Source: Ferrovibrio xuzhouensis
Lineage (GTDB): Bacteria > Pseudomonadota > Alphaproteobacteria > Ferrovibrionales > Ferrovibrionaceae
Reading direction: 5' to 3'
Assembly (NCBI RefSeq): GCF_042648965.1
Contig: NZ_JBHRYJ010000001.1
Span: 496,001 to 560,000, forward strand
Length of the DNA: 64,000 nt
Part shown: piece by piece, positions 32,109 through 41,371 of the stretch
Layout: every line of letters begins with the position of its first letter
Position numbering within the stretch: position 1 is the first letter of the stretch
Notes under the pieces: model-generated
The model's input: the letters and a program-made list of their open reading frames with translations, nothing else
Told to the model about the DNA's origin: nothing
Databases searched by the model: none
Made by a program: the position numbers and the translations under genes

Positions 32109-33203
32109 ATGATGGGCTTACGCGTGGTGCAGACCGCCCCGAAATCTCAGTCCCAGTCCGCTGTGGCGCAGACCTCCATGGAGCCGTCCCTGGCCCAGGC
32201 CGCCGCCCCGGATGCCGGCCGCAAGCCCGGCATCGAGCGCCTGCGCCTGCTGGTGGCCGACGACATGGCAGCGACCAACCGGGAAATCCTGCATCGCATG
32301 GACAGCGATGTCCGCCTGATTCCCGAACTGGCGAGCCATCTGATCGCCGCCGGCGGCAAGCGCATCCGCCCGATGCTGACACTCGGCTGCGCCAGGCTGT
32401 GCGGCTACCAGGGCGACAGCGCCGTGCTGCTGGCCGCCTGCGTCGAATTCATCCATACCGCCACCCTGCTGCATGACGACGTGGTCGACGAGAGCGACCG
32501 CCGGCGCGGCAACCCGACCGCCAACGTGCTGTGGGGCAACCAGGCCTCGGTGCTGGTCGGCGACTTCCTGTTCACCCGCTCGTTCCAGCTGATGATCAAG
32601 ACCGGCTCGCTGGAGGTGCTCGGCATCCTGTGCGGCGCCGCCGCCGAGATCGCCGAGGGCGAGGTGCTGCAGCTCGTCATCGCCAACGACACGGCCTCGA
32701 GCGAGGCCGACTATCTCAAGGTGATCAAGGCGAAGACCGCGGCGCTGTTCGCCGCCGCCTGCCGGGTCAGCGCGATCATCGCCGGCCGCCCGGCCGCCGA
32801 GGCCCAGGCGCTCGACGATTACGGCCATAACCTCGGCATCGCCTTCCAGCTGATCGATGACGCGATGGACTATGCCGCCGATGGCGCCACCATCGGCAAG
32901 AATACCGGCGACGACTTCCGCGAAGGCAAGGTCACCCTGCCGATCCTGCTCGCCATCGCCCGCGGCAGCGAGACCGAGCGGCAGTTCTGGCGCCGGGTGA
33001 TCGAAAATCCGGCCGACCAGACCGAAACCGACTGGCCGCAGGCGCTGCGCTACATCGAACGCCACGGCACCATTGCCGAGACCCTGGTCCGCGCCCGCCT
33101 CTACGGCGAGAAGGCCAAGCAGGCACTCGACATTTTCCCCGCCGGCGAGGCGCGTGCGGCGCTGTCCGAGGCGGTCGACTTCGCCATCGAACGCGCCCTC
33201 TAG
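32109..33203 (+). CDS. ispB: Long-chain polyprenyl diphosphate synthase (octaprenyl/decaprenyl type)
   Basis: Makes the isoprenoid side chain of ubiquinone; 364 aa. The two Asp-rich motifs are visible: LLHDDVVDESDRRRG (first DDxxD, ~residues 120-134) and LIDDAMDYA (second, ~248-256), with GGKRIRPML before them. The first ~45 residues are a variable Ala/Gln-rich tail. The ATG at 32109 is favoured over an in-frame TTG at 32100. Chain length cannot be read from sequence; alphaproteobacteria usually make Q10. It is followed by tRNA-Pro. Confidence 0.93.
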   Translation: MMGLRVVQTAPKSQSQSAVAQTSMEPSLAQAAAPDAGRKPGIERLRLLVADDMAATNREILHRMDSDVRLIPELASHLIAAGGKRIRPMLTLGCARLCGYQGDSAVLLAACVEFIHTATLLHDDVVDESDRRRGNPTANVLWGNQASVLVGDFLFTRSFQLMIKTGSLEVLGILCGAAAEIAEGEVLQLVIANDTASSEADYLKVIKAKTAALFAAACRVSAIIAGRPAAEAQALDDYGHNLGIAFQLIDDAMDYAADGATIGKNTGDDFREGKVTLPILLAIARGSETERQFWRRVIENPADQTETDWPQALRYIERHGTIAETLVRARLYGEKAKQALDIFPAGEARAALSEAVDFAIERAL

Positions 33204-33321
33204 GCGCCCCGTAAGCCCCTGATCCGCCGGGCTTTGCCCGGAGGACCGGGGCGGCCATTTTCGCGCCATGCCGCCCTTGCGGGGCGGACCCGCAGGCGCT
33301 ATACAGTCGCCCGCGCCGGTT

Positions 33322-33398
33322 CGGAGTGTAGCTCAGCCTGGTAGAGCACTAGCTTCGGGAGCTAGGGGCCGGAGGTTCGAATCCTCTCACTCCGACCA
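33322..33398 (+). tRNA. tRNA-Pro (anticodon CGG)
   Basis: A 77-nt cloverleaf: acceptor arms CGGAGTG/CACTCCG, D-arm GCTC...GAGC, anticodon stem CTAGC/GCTAG with loop TTCGGGA (anticodon CGG, decoding CCG), T-arm GGAGG-TTCGAAT-CCTCT, discriminator A and an encoded CCA end. Confidence 0.97.
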
Positions 33399-33521
33399 GC
33401 GCGCGATATCTTCTCCCGACATCTTCCCCCGACAATCCGCCGTTTATGCTGCCGAGGCCCCGCCCCGGCCGGTCCTGCTGTGTGTCCGCACTGGCGGCCA
33501 AACATGGCGGCCGGACATGAA

Positions 33522-33550
33522 AACGCCCGCGGCGGGCCGCCGCGGGCGTT
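33522..33550 (-). terminator. Intrinsic terminator of the LIV-type transporter operon
   Basis: A 12-bp perfect stem AACGCCCGCGGC/GCCGCGGGCGTT with a 5-nt loop, followed on the minus strand by TTTTC. It lies 21 nt past the stop of the binding-protein gene. Confidence 0.87.
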
Positions 33551-33571
33551 CGCAGGGCAGTCCCGTTGCCG

Positions 33572-34756
33572 TCAGCTTGAATGGGTGAACGGGCCGGCAA
33601 TCTGCACGAAACGGCCCTTCTGCACCTGGAAGAACAGCACCTCGTCGGTACCATGGTGCCGGTCCGGACCGAAGCTGACGACCGGACCGCCGAAGATGTC
33701 GCGGTAGCCCTTTATGCTCTCCAGCGCCTTGAGGAAGCTGTCGGTGGTCAGGTCCTTGCCGGCCTTCTCGAACACCTTGATCAGCATGTCGGCGATGCCC
33801 TGGCCGTAGACGGCGCCGATATTCGGGTCGCTGCCGAACTTCGCCTTGTAGGCATCCCACCAGGCCGCCACGGTGGGATTGGCGGTGTCGCGGTAGGGCA
33901 TCACGGTGCCGGCGGCGACATAGAGACCCTCGGTGACGCCGCCCGGTGCGCCGGCGACGATCTGGTCGAAGCTGGCCGCCTGGCTGACGAAGTCGACATC
34001 GGTCCAGCCCATCTTGCGCGCGGTGGCATAGGGCACGATGGCGTCGCGCACGATGGCGCCCATGGCGACGATGTCGCAGCCGGCACCGCGCAGCTTGGTG
34101 ATCTGCGCGGTGAAATCAGTGGCGATCGGCGAGTTGGTGGCGGTCTCGACGATACTGATGTTCATCGCCTTGGCCTGGTCCTGGGCGGCCTCAAGGATTT
34201 CCTTGCCGAAATCGGTGTCCTGGTACAGCACGCAGAGCTTCTTGCGGTTGTTCTTCTCGATCAGGTATTTGATGCCGGCCCGGCTCTGGCCGTAATAGGA
34301 CGACAGGGTGGCGAATTTCAGCCTGTTGAGCGGCTCGTACATCGAGCGCGCCGAGCTCAGCGGGGCAAAATTCGGCACATTGGCCTTGAACTGCTCGGGG
34401 AACACCGCGTTGTTCATCGGCGTGCCGAGCGCCCCGGCCATCAGGAAGATATGGTCGCGGTTGATCAGCTTGTTGCCGGCCTGCACGGCGCGCGGCACCT
34501 GGTACTGGTGATCCTCGACGATCAGCCTGATCTTGCGGCCATAGATGCCGCCCTGGGCGTTGACGGCATCGAAGCCGAGCCGGGCTGCATTCGACGAGGT
34601 CACCCCGTAGGAGGCGGCCGGGCCGCTGAGGTCGGTGTTCATGCCGATGACGATTTCGGTCTTGGTGACACCGCGCACGGACTGGGCCGTGGCGCTGCCG
34701 GCAAAGCCGGCCGCGGCGAGCGCGGCGGCGGTATAGGCGAAAGTGACGATACGCAT
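33572..34756 (-). CDS. ABC transporter substrate-binding protein, LIV family
   Basis: Periplasmic solute receptor of 394 aa. A signal peptide (~1-24, ending SATAQS) precedes a type I periplasmic-binding fold typical of the branched-chain amino acid group (VIGMNTDLSGPAASYG, RKIRLIVEDHQYQ). AGGAGG lies just upstream of the ATG at 34756. It is the last gene of livH-livM-livG-livF-acyl-CoA synthetase-binding protein. The ligand need not be an amino acid: with a linked acyl-CoA synthetase, an organic or aromatic acid is equally possible. Confidence 0.9.
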   Translation of the reverse strand: MRIVTFAYTAAALAAAGFAGSATAQSVRGVTKTEIVIGMNTDLSGPAASYGVTSSNAARLGFDAVNAQGGIYGRKIRLIVEDHQYQVPRAVQAGNKLINRDHIFLMAGALGTPMNNAVFPEQFKANVPNFAPLSSARSMYEPLNRLKFATLSSYYGQSRAGIKYLIEKNNRKKLCVLYQDTDFGKEILEAAQDQAKAMNISIVETATNSPIATDFTAQITKLRGAGCDIVAMGAIVRDAIVPYATARKMGWTDVDFVSQAASFDQIVAGAPGGVTEGLYVAAGTVMPYRDTANPTVAAWWDAYKAKFGSDPNIGAVYGQGIADMLIKVFEKAGKDLTTDSFLKALESIKGYRDIFGGPVVSFGPDRHHGTDEVLFFQVQKGRFVQIAGPFTHSS

Positions 34757-34827
34757 AGCGGTTCCTCCTGTTTATGGGCTTATGGCGCCCTTGTTCTGGT
34801 TGGTTGACCCTGCACGTCACCGGCGCG

Positions 34828-36687
34828 TCAGGCGCCGGCATACATCTCGTCGATCAGTCCCTTGTATTTCTCGTTCACGAACTTGCGTTTCAGTTTCATG
34901 GTCGGTGTCAGCTCGTCGTCCTCAGGCGTCAGCTGCTGATCGATCAGGCGGAATTGCTTGATCGTCTCGACCCGGGCGAAATTGCGGTTGACCCGCTCGA
35001 TCTCCTGGCCGATCAGCTCCTGCACCTCTTTGGTCCGGCACAGCGAGGTGAAGTTGGTGAACGGCACGTTCAGATCCTGGGCGTATTTCACCACGGTGTC
35101 ATGGTCGATCATGACCAGGCAGGTCAGGTACTTGCGGCGGTCGCCGATCACCACCGCATCCGAGACATAGGGGCTGAATTTCAGCTGGTTCTCGATCTCC
35201 GACGGCGTGATGTTCTTGCCGCCCGCCGTGATGATGATGTCCTTCATGCGGTCGGTGATGCGGAACCAGCCCTCGTTATCGACGGTACCGACATCGCCGG
35301 TATGCAGCCAGCCGTCGACGATGGTCTCGGCCGTCTTCTGCGGGTTGTTGAGATAGCCCATGAAAACATGCGGGCCCTTCAGCAGGATCTCGCCTGCCGG
35401 GCTCAGCTTCGCTTCCGTATTCGGCACCGCCTTGCCGATGGTCCCCAGCCGCAGTTCGCCGGCCGGCGGCGCGGTGGCCAGCCCGACATTCTCGGTCTGG
35501 CCATAGACCTCGCGCATGTCGCGGCCGAGCGCCAGGTACCAGCGGATCAGGTCGGGCGAGATCGGCGCCGCGCCGGTGACCAGCCATTTGCAGCGGTCGA
35601 TGCCGATGATGCGGCGGACATTCTTCAGCACCAGCCGGTCGGCGAGCCAGAAGGCGAGCCTGAGCCCGAGCGACGGCGCGCGGCCCGCGATGCGACAGTC
35701 GGCGACGCGGTAGCCGATGCCGAGCGCGGCCGCATAGGCCCATTGCCCGAGCCGGGTCGCATCCTTCATGCGGATGGCGATGCCGGAATAGAATTTCTCC
35801 CACAGCCTGGGCACCGCGAAGAACACGGTCGGCTGCACCTCCTGCAGGTTCTGGGCGATGGTCTCCGGGCTTTCGGCGAAATTGACCGTCGAGCCCGAGC
35901 GCAGCGGCCACAGCAGCGTGAAGCCGCGTTCGGCGATATGGCAGAGCGGCAGGAAGCTGAGCTGCTCGTCATCGCCCTCCTGGGGCAGCAGGGCGGCGGA
36001 ATTCTCCATCTGGAACAGCAGGTTGCGATGGCTGATCATCGCCCCCTTGGGGGCGCCAGTGGTGCCCGAGGTATAGATCAGGATGGCGAGGTCGTCGGAC
36101 CGGCCCAAGCCGAGCTGCTCCGCCCAGAAGGCCGGATGGGCGGCGGCGAAATCGCGGCCGGCCTGCAGCAGCGCGGCGAAGCTGATCACCATGGGGTCGG
36201 AAAAATCGGCCAGCCCCTCCATGTCCATGACGACGATCTTGCGCAAGGACGGACAGCGGTCACGCACCTCGAGGATCTTGTCGAGCTGCTCGTCATTCTC
36301 GGCGACATAGATCATCGTGCGGCTGTCGTTGACGATGTATTCGACCTGCTTGACCGAGTCTGTCGTGTAGATGCCGTTGGTCACGCCGCCGATGCCCTGG
36401 CAGCCGAGGTCGGCATAGAGCCATTCGGGATTGCCTTCCGATGTGACCGAGACCACCTCGCCGCGCCTGAGCCCGAGCGCCGCAAAGCCGAGGCCGGCAT
36501 GCATGACATTCTCGCCATACTGCGCCCAGGTGATCGCCCGCCAGATGCCGAGCTGCTTCTCGCGCATGGCGACCTTGGCGCCGCGCTCCGCCACCCGGCG
36601 CCAGAAATAGCGCGGCAGGGTCTCGCCCTCGATCAGCGCAAGCAGCGCCGGGTCGATTGCCATGCCGGTCTTCGGGTCCATCGTCAT
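34828..36687 (-). CDS. Long-chain-type acyl-CoA synthetase (AMP-forming) within the LIV operon
   Basis: ANL-superfamily ligase, 619 aa, predicted to make an acyl-CoA from a carboxylic acid with ATP and CoA. Signatures are YTSGTTGAPKGAMISH (P-loop-like, ~residues 198-213), GWLHTGDVG, and RMKDIIITAGGKNITPSEIE. It resembles the long-chain (FadD15/FACS-like) branch. AGGAGG lies 8 nt before the ATG at 36687. It sits between livF and the binding-protein gene, so the same transcript probably imports an acid and activates it; the substrate is unknown. Confidence 0.9.
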   Translation of the reverse strand: MTMDPKTGMAIDPALLALIEGETLPRYFWRRVAERGAKVAMREKQLGIWRAITWAQYGENVMHAGLGFAALGLRRGEVVSVTSEGNPEWLYADLGCQGIGGVTNGIYTTDSVKQVEYIVNDSRTMIYVAENDEQLDKILEVRDRCPSLRKIVVMDMEGLADFSDPMVISFAALLQAGRDFAAAHPAFWAEQLGLGRSDDLAILIYTSGTTGAPKGAMISHRNLLFQMENSAALLPQEGDDEQLSFLPLCHIAERGFTLLWPLRSGSTVNFAESPETIAQNLQEVQPTVFFAVPRLWEKFYSGIAIRMKDATRLGQWAYAAALGIGYRVADCRIAGRAPSLGLRLAFWLADRLVLKNVRRIIGIDRCKWLVTGAAPISPDLIRWYLALGRDMREVYGQTENVGLATAPPAGELRLGTIGKAVPNTEAKLSPAGEILLKGPHVFMGYLNNPQKTAETIVDGWLHTGDVGTVDNEGWFRITDRMKDIIITAGGKNITPSEIENQLKFSPYVSDAVVIGDRRKYLTCLVMIDHDTVVKYAQDLNVPFTNFTSLCRTKEVQELIGQEIERVNRNFARVETIKQFRLIDQQLTPEDDELTPTMKLKRKFVNEKYKGLIDEMYAGA

Positions 36688-36724
36688 GACGCACGCCTCC
36701 TCCAGCCCGATTCCGTCTGTCGCG

Positions 36725-37498
36725 TCAGCGCCAGGTCTTGCGCTTTTTCCAGCGCCGCTTGCCCCGCACGCCCTGTTCCTTCATGCCGAGATAGAATTCC
36801 TGGATGTCTTCCTTGTCCAGCAGCCGGGCGCAGGTATCGGCCATGACGATGCGGCCGACCTCCAGCACATAGCCGTAATGCGCCGCATGCAGCGCCACAT
36901 TGGCGTTCTGCTCGACCAGCAGGATGGTGGTCTTATGTTCGGTGTTGATGCGCACGATGATCTCGAATATCTCTTTCACCAGCTTGGGCGACAGGCCGAG
37001 CGAGGGTTCATCGAGCAGCAGAAGTTTCGGCCGGCTCATCAGGGCGCGGCCTATGCTGAGCATCTGCTGTTCGCCGCCCGACATCGAGCCGGCCGGCTGG
37101 CTCTCGCGCTCCTTCAGCCGCGGAAAATAGCCGTAGACCATCTCCATGTCCCGCGCGATGCCGGCGGCATCGTGGCGGATATAGGCGCCCATGGCCAGGT
37201 TCTCGCGCACGGTGAGGAACGGAAAGGTCTCGCGGCCCTCCGGCACATGGCCGATGCCGAGCCGCATCACCTTGTCGGGATCCATCTTCTGGATCTCGCG
37301 GCCCTCGAAGACCACACTGCCCTTCTGCGGGTCCATCACGCCGCAGATGGTCTTGAGGATCGTCGTCTTGCCGGCGCCGTTGGCGCCCAGCACGGTGACG
37401 ATGGCGCCTTCGGGCACCTCGAGGCTGACGCCGCGGATCGCCATGATCGGACCGTAGAAGGTCTCGATGTTGCTCAGGCGCAGGATCGGCTCGCTCAT
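36725..37498 (-). CDS. livF: ABC transporter ATP-binding protein, LivF type
   Basis: One of two ATPases of the LIV-type importer, 257 aa. Walker A is GANGAGKTT (~38-46), the signature MSGGEQQML (~142-150) and Walker B LLLLDEPSLGL (~163-173). Its ATG overlaps the livG stop by 4 nt (ATGA), so the two are translationally coupled. The C-terminal ~20 residues are basic (GKRRWKKRKTWR), slightly longer than usual. Confidence 0.94.
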   Translation of the reverse strand: MSEPILRLSNIETFYGPIMAIRGVSLEVPEGAIVTVLGANGAGKTTILKTICGVMDPQKGSVVFEGREIQKMDPDKVMRLGIGHVPEGRETFPFLTVRENLAMGAYIRHDAAGIARDMEMVYGYFPRLKERESQPAGSMSGGEQQMLSIGRALMSRPKLLLLDEPSLGLSPKLVKEIFEIIVRINTEHKTTILLVEQNANVALHAAHYGYVLEVGRIVMADTCARLLDKEDIQEFYLGMKEQGVRGKRRWKKRKTWR

Positions 37499-38262
37499 GC
37501 CTCGCCCCCCAGATAGGCGCGGATCACTTCCGGATGCTGCTGCACCTCCTGCGGGGTCCCCTGCGCCAGCACGCGGCCGTAGTTGAGCGCCAGCACGCGG
37601 TCGGACACTTCGCTGACCAGGCTCATGTCATGCTCGACCATCAGAACGGTGATGCCGAGTTCGCTGCGGATATCCTGGATCCAGAAGGCCATGTCCTCGG
37701 TCTCCTCGGTATTCAGTCCCGAGGAGGGCTCGTCCAGAAGAAGGAGTTTGGGCTCGCTGCACAGCGCGCGGGCCAGTTCGACCACCTTGCGCGCGCCATA
37801 GGGCAGGTTGACGATCAGGGTGTCGCGGTAATGCTGCAGGTCGAGGAAGTCGATGACATGCTCGACCTTCTCGCGATGCGCCAGTTCCATGCGGCGCACC
37901 GACGGCAGGAACAGCATATCGGCCAGCAGATTGCCGCCGCGGCGGGCATGGCGGCCGAGCAGCAGGTTGTGCAGCACGGTGGCGTGCTCGAACAGCTCGA
38001 TATTCTGGAAGGTGCGCGCGATGCCGAGGCCGGCAATCTTGTGCGGCGCCAGCGCGGTGATATCGGCGCCGTCGAACAGCAGCCGGCCCTCGGTCGGGTC
38101 GTAGATGCGGCTGATCAGGTTGAACACCGTGGTCTTGCCGGCGCCATTCGGCCCGATGATGGTGAAGACCTCGCCGCGGGCGACGTCGAAACTGACCCCG
38201 TCGACGGCGCGGATGCCGCCGAAGCTGATGGCGAGGCCGTCGGCCCGGAACAGCGCGGTCAC
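37495..38262 (-). CDS. livG: ABC transporter ATP-binding protein, LivG type
   Basis: Second ATPase of the importer, 255 aa. Walker A GPNGAGKTT (~38-46), Walker B LLLLDEPSSGL and the LivG-typical insert between them (GIARTFQNIELF) are visible. I start it at a GTG at 38262, whose GTGA overlaps the livM stop codon by 4 nt; the next coding sequence begins VTALFRADGLAISFGG. The open frame runs further upstream but only through livM in another frame. Confidence 0.93.
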   Translation of the reverse strand: MTALFRADGLAISFGGIRAVDGVSFDVARGEVFTIIGPNGAGKTTVFNLISRIYDPTEGRLLFDGADITALAPHKIAGLGIARTFQNIELFEHATVLHNLLLGRHARRGGNLLADMLFLPSVRRMELAHREKVEHVIDFLDLQHYRDTLIVNLPYGARKVVELARALCSEPKLLLLDEPSSGLNTEETEDMAFWIQDIRSELGITVLMVEHDMSLVSEVSDRVLALNYGRVLAQGTPQEVQQHPEVIRAYLGGEA

Positions 38263-39335
38263 CGGAAGCGCTCCGACTTGGTATAGGTCTTCTGGCGCTT
38301 GAAGGTCGCCTTCTTGTAGAGCGGGAACAGCGCGAAATAGAGCTTGATCTTGAGCCAGCGGCCATAGAGGCCGAGCGGCTCGAACAGGATGAAGAAGACG
38401 AGGATCAGGCCGAACAGCCCGGGCTCCAGCCCCGGCTGGTGCGCGACGCGGTCGGGCAGGTAGTCGCGCAGGATGGCGATCATCTGCGGCAGGGCGCCGA
38501 CGAAGATCGCGCCGAAGATGGCGCCATGCAGCGAACCCAGCCCGCCGACCACCACCATCAGCAGCAGCTGGATCGACAGCAGGATGCCGAAGGCATCCGG
38601 CGCCAGATAGCCGATGCGATGGGCGAACAGCGCGCCGGCGAAACCGCAGAAGCCGGCCGAAATCGCAAAGGCCAGCGTCTTGTAGGCGGCAAGGTTGACG
38701 CCCGTCGACTGCGCGGCGATCTCGCTGTCGCGGATGGCGATAAAGGCACGTCCGGTCGGCGAGCGCAGCAGGTTGCGGGCCACCCACAGGGCCAACACCA
38801 GGGCGACGAAGGTGAGATAGTAGAACGGCCGGTCGTCGGTGATGCCCAGCCCGAGAAATTCCGGATGCGGCACCGGAAAGCCGGCGAAGCCGCCGGTGAC
38901 GCTTTCCCAGCGGATCAGGATCTGTTCGATGATGAAGGCAAACGCCAGCGTGGCGATGGCAAGATAGATGCCGGTCAGCCGCAGCGCCGGAAAGCCGATC
39001 ACCGCGCCGACCAGCGCCGCGGCCAGGGTGGCGGCGGGGATGGTCACCACCATGGGGATGCCGAGCTTCAGCAGCACGGCATGGGTATAGGCGCCGATGC
39101 CGAGGAAGGCGGCATGGCCAAGCGAAACCTGACCGGTGAAGCCGGTCAGGATCATCAGGCCGAGGCCGACCACCGAGAGGATGAAGACGTTGGAAATCTC
39201 GCCGAGCCAGAAGTCCTCCAGCACGAAGGGCGCCGCCAGCAGCACGGCCAGCAGCAGCGCGTACCAGAAGCGGTCGACGGTGTCGCGGAACAGGGCGAGG
39301 TCCTGGTTGTAGTCGGTCTTGAAGAAGAAGCGCAT
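38259..39335 (-). CDS. livM: ABC transporter permease, LivM type
   Basis: Inner-membrane permease of the importer, 358 aa with about ten hydrophobic segments. Family signatures are GYTGQVSLGHAAF-like (here GFTGQVSLGHAAFLGIGAY) and GRAFIAIRDSEIAAQSTGVNL (split: GRAFIAIRDSE and AAQSTGVN), the latter being the EAA-like ATPase contact loop. The final ~30 residues are a basic tail. The gap to livH is 25 nt. Confidence 0.94.
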   Translation of the reverse strand: MRFFFKTDYNQDLALFRDTVDRFWYALLLAVLLAAPFVLEDFWLGEISNVFILSVVGLGLMILTGFTGQVSLGHAAFLGIGAYTHAVLLKLGIPMVVTIPAATLAAALVGAVIGFPALRLTGIYLAIATLAFAFIIEQILIRWESVTGGFAGFPVPHPEFLGLGITDDRPFYYLTFVALVLALWVARNLLRSPTGRAFIAIRDSEIAAQSTGVNLAAYKTLAFAISAGFCGFAGALFAHRIGYLAPDAFGILLSIQLLLMVVVGGLGSLHGAIFGAIFVGALPQMIAILRDYLPDRVAHQPGLEPGLFGLILVFFILFEPLGLYGRWLKIKLYFALFPLYKKATFKRQKTYTKSERFR

Positions 39336-39360
39336 GTCCCCTGCCTCGCCCTGCCCTGTT

Positions 39361-40233
39361 CTAGACGCGCTTGCGGCCGATATTGCCGAACAGGCCCTGC
39401 GGACGCAGGAACAGCACCAGCAGGATCACCACATAGGCGGCGACATCCTTGAAGCCCTCCGGCAGGTAGATGCCGGCGAACTGCTCGATCACGCCGATCA
39501 GCAGCCCGCCGATCACCGCGCCGGGGATCGAGCCAAAGCCGCCCAGCACCGCCGCCGAGAAGGCCTTCAGCCCGAGCAGGCCGATGGTGACGTCGATCAG
39601 CGCCACCGGCGCCAGCAGGATTCCGGCCACGGCCGCGACGCCGGCCGAGATCGCCCAGATCAGCGAGAACACCCGCTTGACCGGAATCCCCATGTAATAG
39701 GCGGCGAGCTGGTTCTGCGAGGCCGCCTGCATGGCAACGCCGATGCGGGTGTAGCGGAAGAAGGCATAGAGCACGGCGCAGAGCACCGCCGTGCCGGCAA
39801 CGATGCTGGCATTGACGTCGGCAATCACCAGGCCGCCGGCCCGCATCACCCCGCCGGTGAACGGCGTATCGAAGGCGCGTGTCTCGGTGCCCCAGAGGAT
39901 CGAGGCGCCGGAGCGGAAGATGAAGCCGAGCCCGATGGTCAGCATGACCACGGCGAACTGCGGCTGGCCGATCACCCGGCGCAGGATCAGTGTGTCCAGC
40001 AGATAGCCGAACGCCGCCATGATCGCCACGGCGCCGATGAAGGCGATCCAGTAGTTGAAGCCAAAGCCCTCGATCAGGGTGAACGCCACGAAGGCGCCCA
40101 GCATCATCAGGTCGCCCTGGGCGAAATTGACCATTTCGGTGGCTTTGTAGATCAGCACAAAGCCCAGCGCGATCAGGCCGTAGATGCACCCTGCCGCCAG
40201 CCCGTTGAGCAGCAACTGGACAATCTCGGTCAG
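39361..40233 (-). CDS. livH: ABC transporter permease, LivH type (probable CTG start)
   Basis: Inner-membrane permease, 290 aa if started at 40233. The sequence LLLNGLAAGCIYGLIALGFVLIYKATEMVNFAQGD (split here: NGLAAGCIYGLIALGF and MVNFAQGDLMMLGA) is typical of LivH. No ATG or GTG precedes this conserved region in frame. A perfect AGGAGG lies 5 nt before a CTG at 40233, giving the N-terminus (M)TEIVQLLLNGLAAG, while the TTG at 40215 is 23 nt from that site. I therefore prefer the CTG. First gene of the LIV-type operon. Confidence 0.9.
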   Translation of the reverse strand: MTEIVQLLLNGLAAGCIYGLIALGFVLIYKATEMVNFAQGDLMMLGAFVAFTLIEGFGFNYWIAFIGAVAIMAAFGYLLDTLILRRVIGQPQFAVVMLTIGLGFIFRSGASILWGTETRAFDTPFTGGVMRAGGLVIADVNASIVAGTAVLCAVLYAFFRYTRIGVAMQAASQNQLAAYYMGIPVKRVFSLIWAISAGVAAVAGILLAPVALIDVTIGLLGLKAFSAAVLGGFGSIPGAVIGGLLIGVIEQFAGIYLPEGFKDVAAYVVILLVLFLRPQGLFGNIGRKRV

Positions 40234-40245
40234 CGTGACCTCCTG
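40228..40245 (-). promoter_or_regulatory. livH: Ribosome binding site that decides the livH start
   Basis: On the minus strand the sequence reads AGGAGG-TCACG-CTG. The site is a perfect anti-Shine-Dalgarno match at ideal spacing to CTG (40233-40231). It has no ATG, GTG or TTG at a usable distance. Confidence 0.6.
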
Positions 40246-40432
40246 TAAACCTCCCGCCCGGCGCTTCTTGGTGTCGCCGTTCGTTGGTGGCAGATTAGGG
40301 ACGCGGCCGGCAGACGGTCAATCGGATTCGCGCGCGCCCGTCATGTGCGGGTGAACCCCGCTCACCTGCCGCAAGGTTAATGCCCGCACAAGGTTAATGC
40401 CCGGCTGTCCGGGCCGTCACAGGATATGCTGC

Positions 40433-41359
40433 ATGGCCGTTCCCTTCATCCGCACCCTCGATTTCCGCTATGGCGCGGCAACCGCGCTCAGCCCGCGTAT
40501 ACGCCGGGTGATTGCGCCGAACCCCTCGGCCTTCACCTTCCATGGCACCGGCACATACATTGTCGGCGCGCGCGGTAAAGGCCCGGTCGCGGTGATCGAC
40601 CCCGGCCCCATCGATGATGCGCATCTGCAGGCTTTGCTGGCGGCACTCGATGGCGAGACGGTCAGCCATATCCTGATCACCCATACCCATCGCGACCATT
40701 CACCGGCCGCTGCTGCATTGCAGCAGGCGACCGGCGCGCCGACCTGGGGCTTCGGCCCGCACCCCCAGCCGCAAGGCGGCCCGGCGGTGGAGGAAGGCGG
40801 CGACCATGCTTTCCGCCCGGATCACGTCATGCAGGAGGGCGACACGGTGACGGGTGCGGACTGGACGCTGACCGCGCTGCACACGCCCGGCCATATCTCC
40901 AACCACCTGTGCTTCGCGCTCGGCGAGGAACGCGCGCTGTTCACCGGCGACCATGTGATGGGCTGGTCGACCACGGTGATCTCGCCGCCGGACGGCAGCA
41001 TGACGGAGTATTATGCCAGCCTGAAAAAGCTGCTGCCGCGCGACGACAGCCGCTATTACCCGACCCATGGCGCGCCGATCGACGAGGGCAGCACCGGCGG
41101 CACCAGCCCGCAGGCCTTCGTGCAGGCCCTGATCGCCCACCGCGAGGCGCGCGAGACGCAGATCCTGCAATGCCTGGACGCAGCCGGCCCGCAGACCATC
41201 CCGCAGATGGTGACGGTGATGTATGCGGATGTGCCGGTCGGCCTGCACCCGGCGGCGCAGCGTTCCGTGCTGGCGCATCTGATCCACATGGTGGCGGACG
41301 GACGGGTTGCCGTTGATGGAGGAGTGGCGACGGAGACGGCGGTGTACCGGCTGGGCTAG
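40433..41359 (+). CDS. Metallo-beta-lactamase-fold hydrolase (LACTB2/glyoxalase II-like)
   Basis: Predicted binuclear-zinc hydrolase, 308 aa. The metal motif THTHRDHSPAA (HxHxDH, ~residues 81-91) is followed by GHISNH (~152-157) and TGDHVMG (~168-174), then HGAP (~212-215). The C-terminal winged-helix-like extension (~240-305, with QILQCLDAAGPQTIPQMV and HLIHMVADGRV) is typical of the LACTB2 group. Start ATG at 40433. It is convergent with the ferric-reductase-like gene. Substrate unknown. Confidence 0.86.
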   Translation: MAVPFIRTLDFRYGAATALSPRIRRVIAPNPSAFTFHGTGTYIVGARGKGPVAVIDPGPIDDAHLQALLAALDGETVSHILITHTHRDHSPAAAALQQATGAPTWGFGPHPQPQGGPAVEEGGDHAFRPDHVMQEGDTVTGADWTLTALHTPGHISNHLCFALGEERALFTGDHVMGWSTTVISPPDGSMTEYYASLKKLLPRDDSRYYPTHGAPIDEGSTGGTSPQAFVQALIAHREARETQILQCLDAAGPQTIPQMVTVMYADVPVGLHPAAQRSVLAHLIHMVADGRVAVDGGVATETAVYRLG

Positions 41360-41371
41360 CTTGCGGTCTTC

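Noticed and set aside
38263..38787. Upstream extension of livG through livM
   Set aside because: The residues before VTALFRADG are a different frame of livM; the GTGA overlap at 38262 is a normal coupled start.
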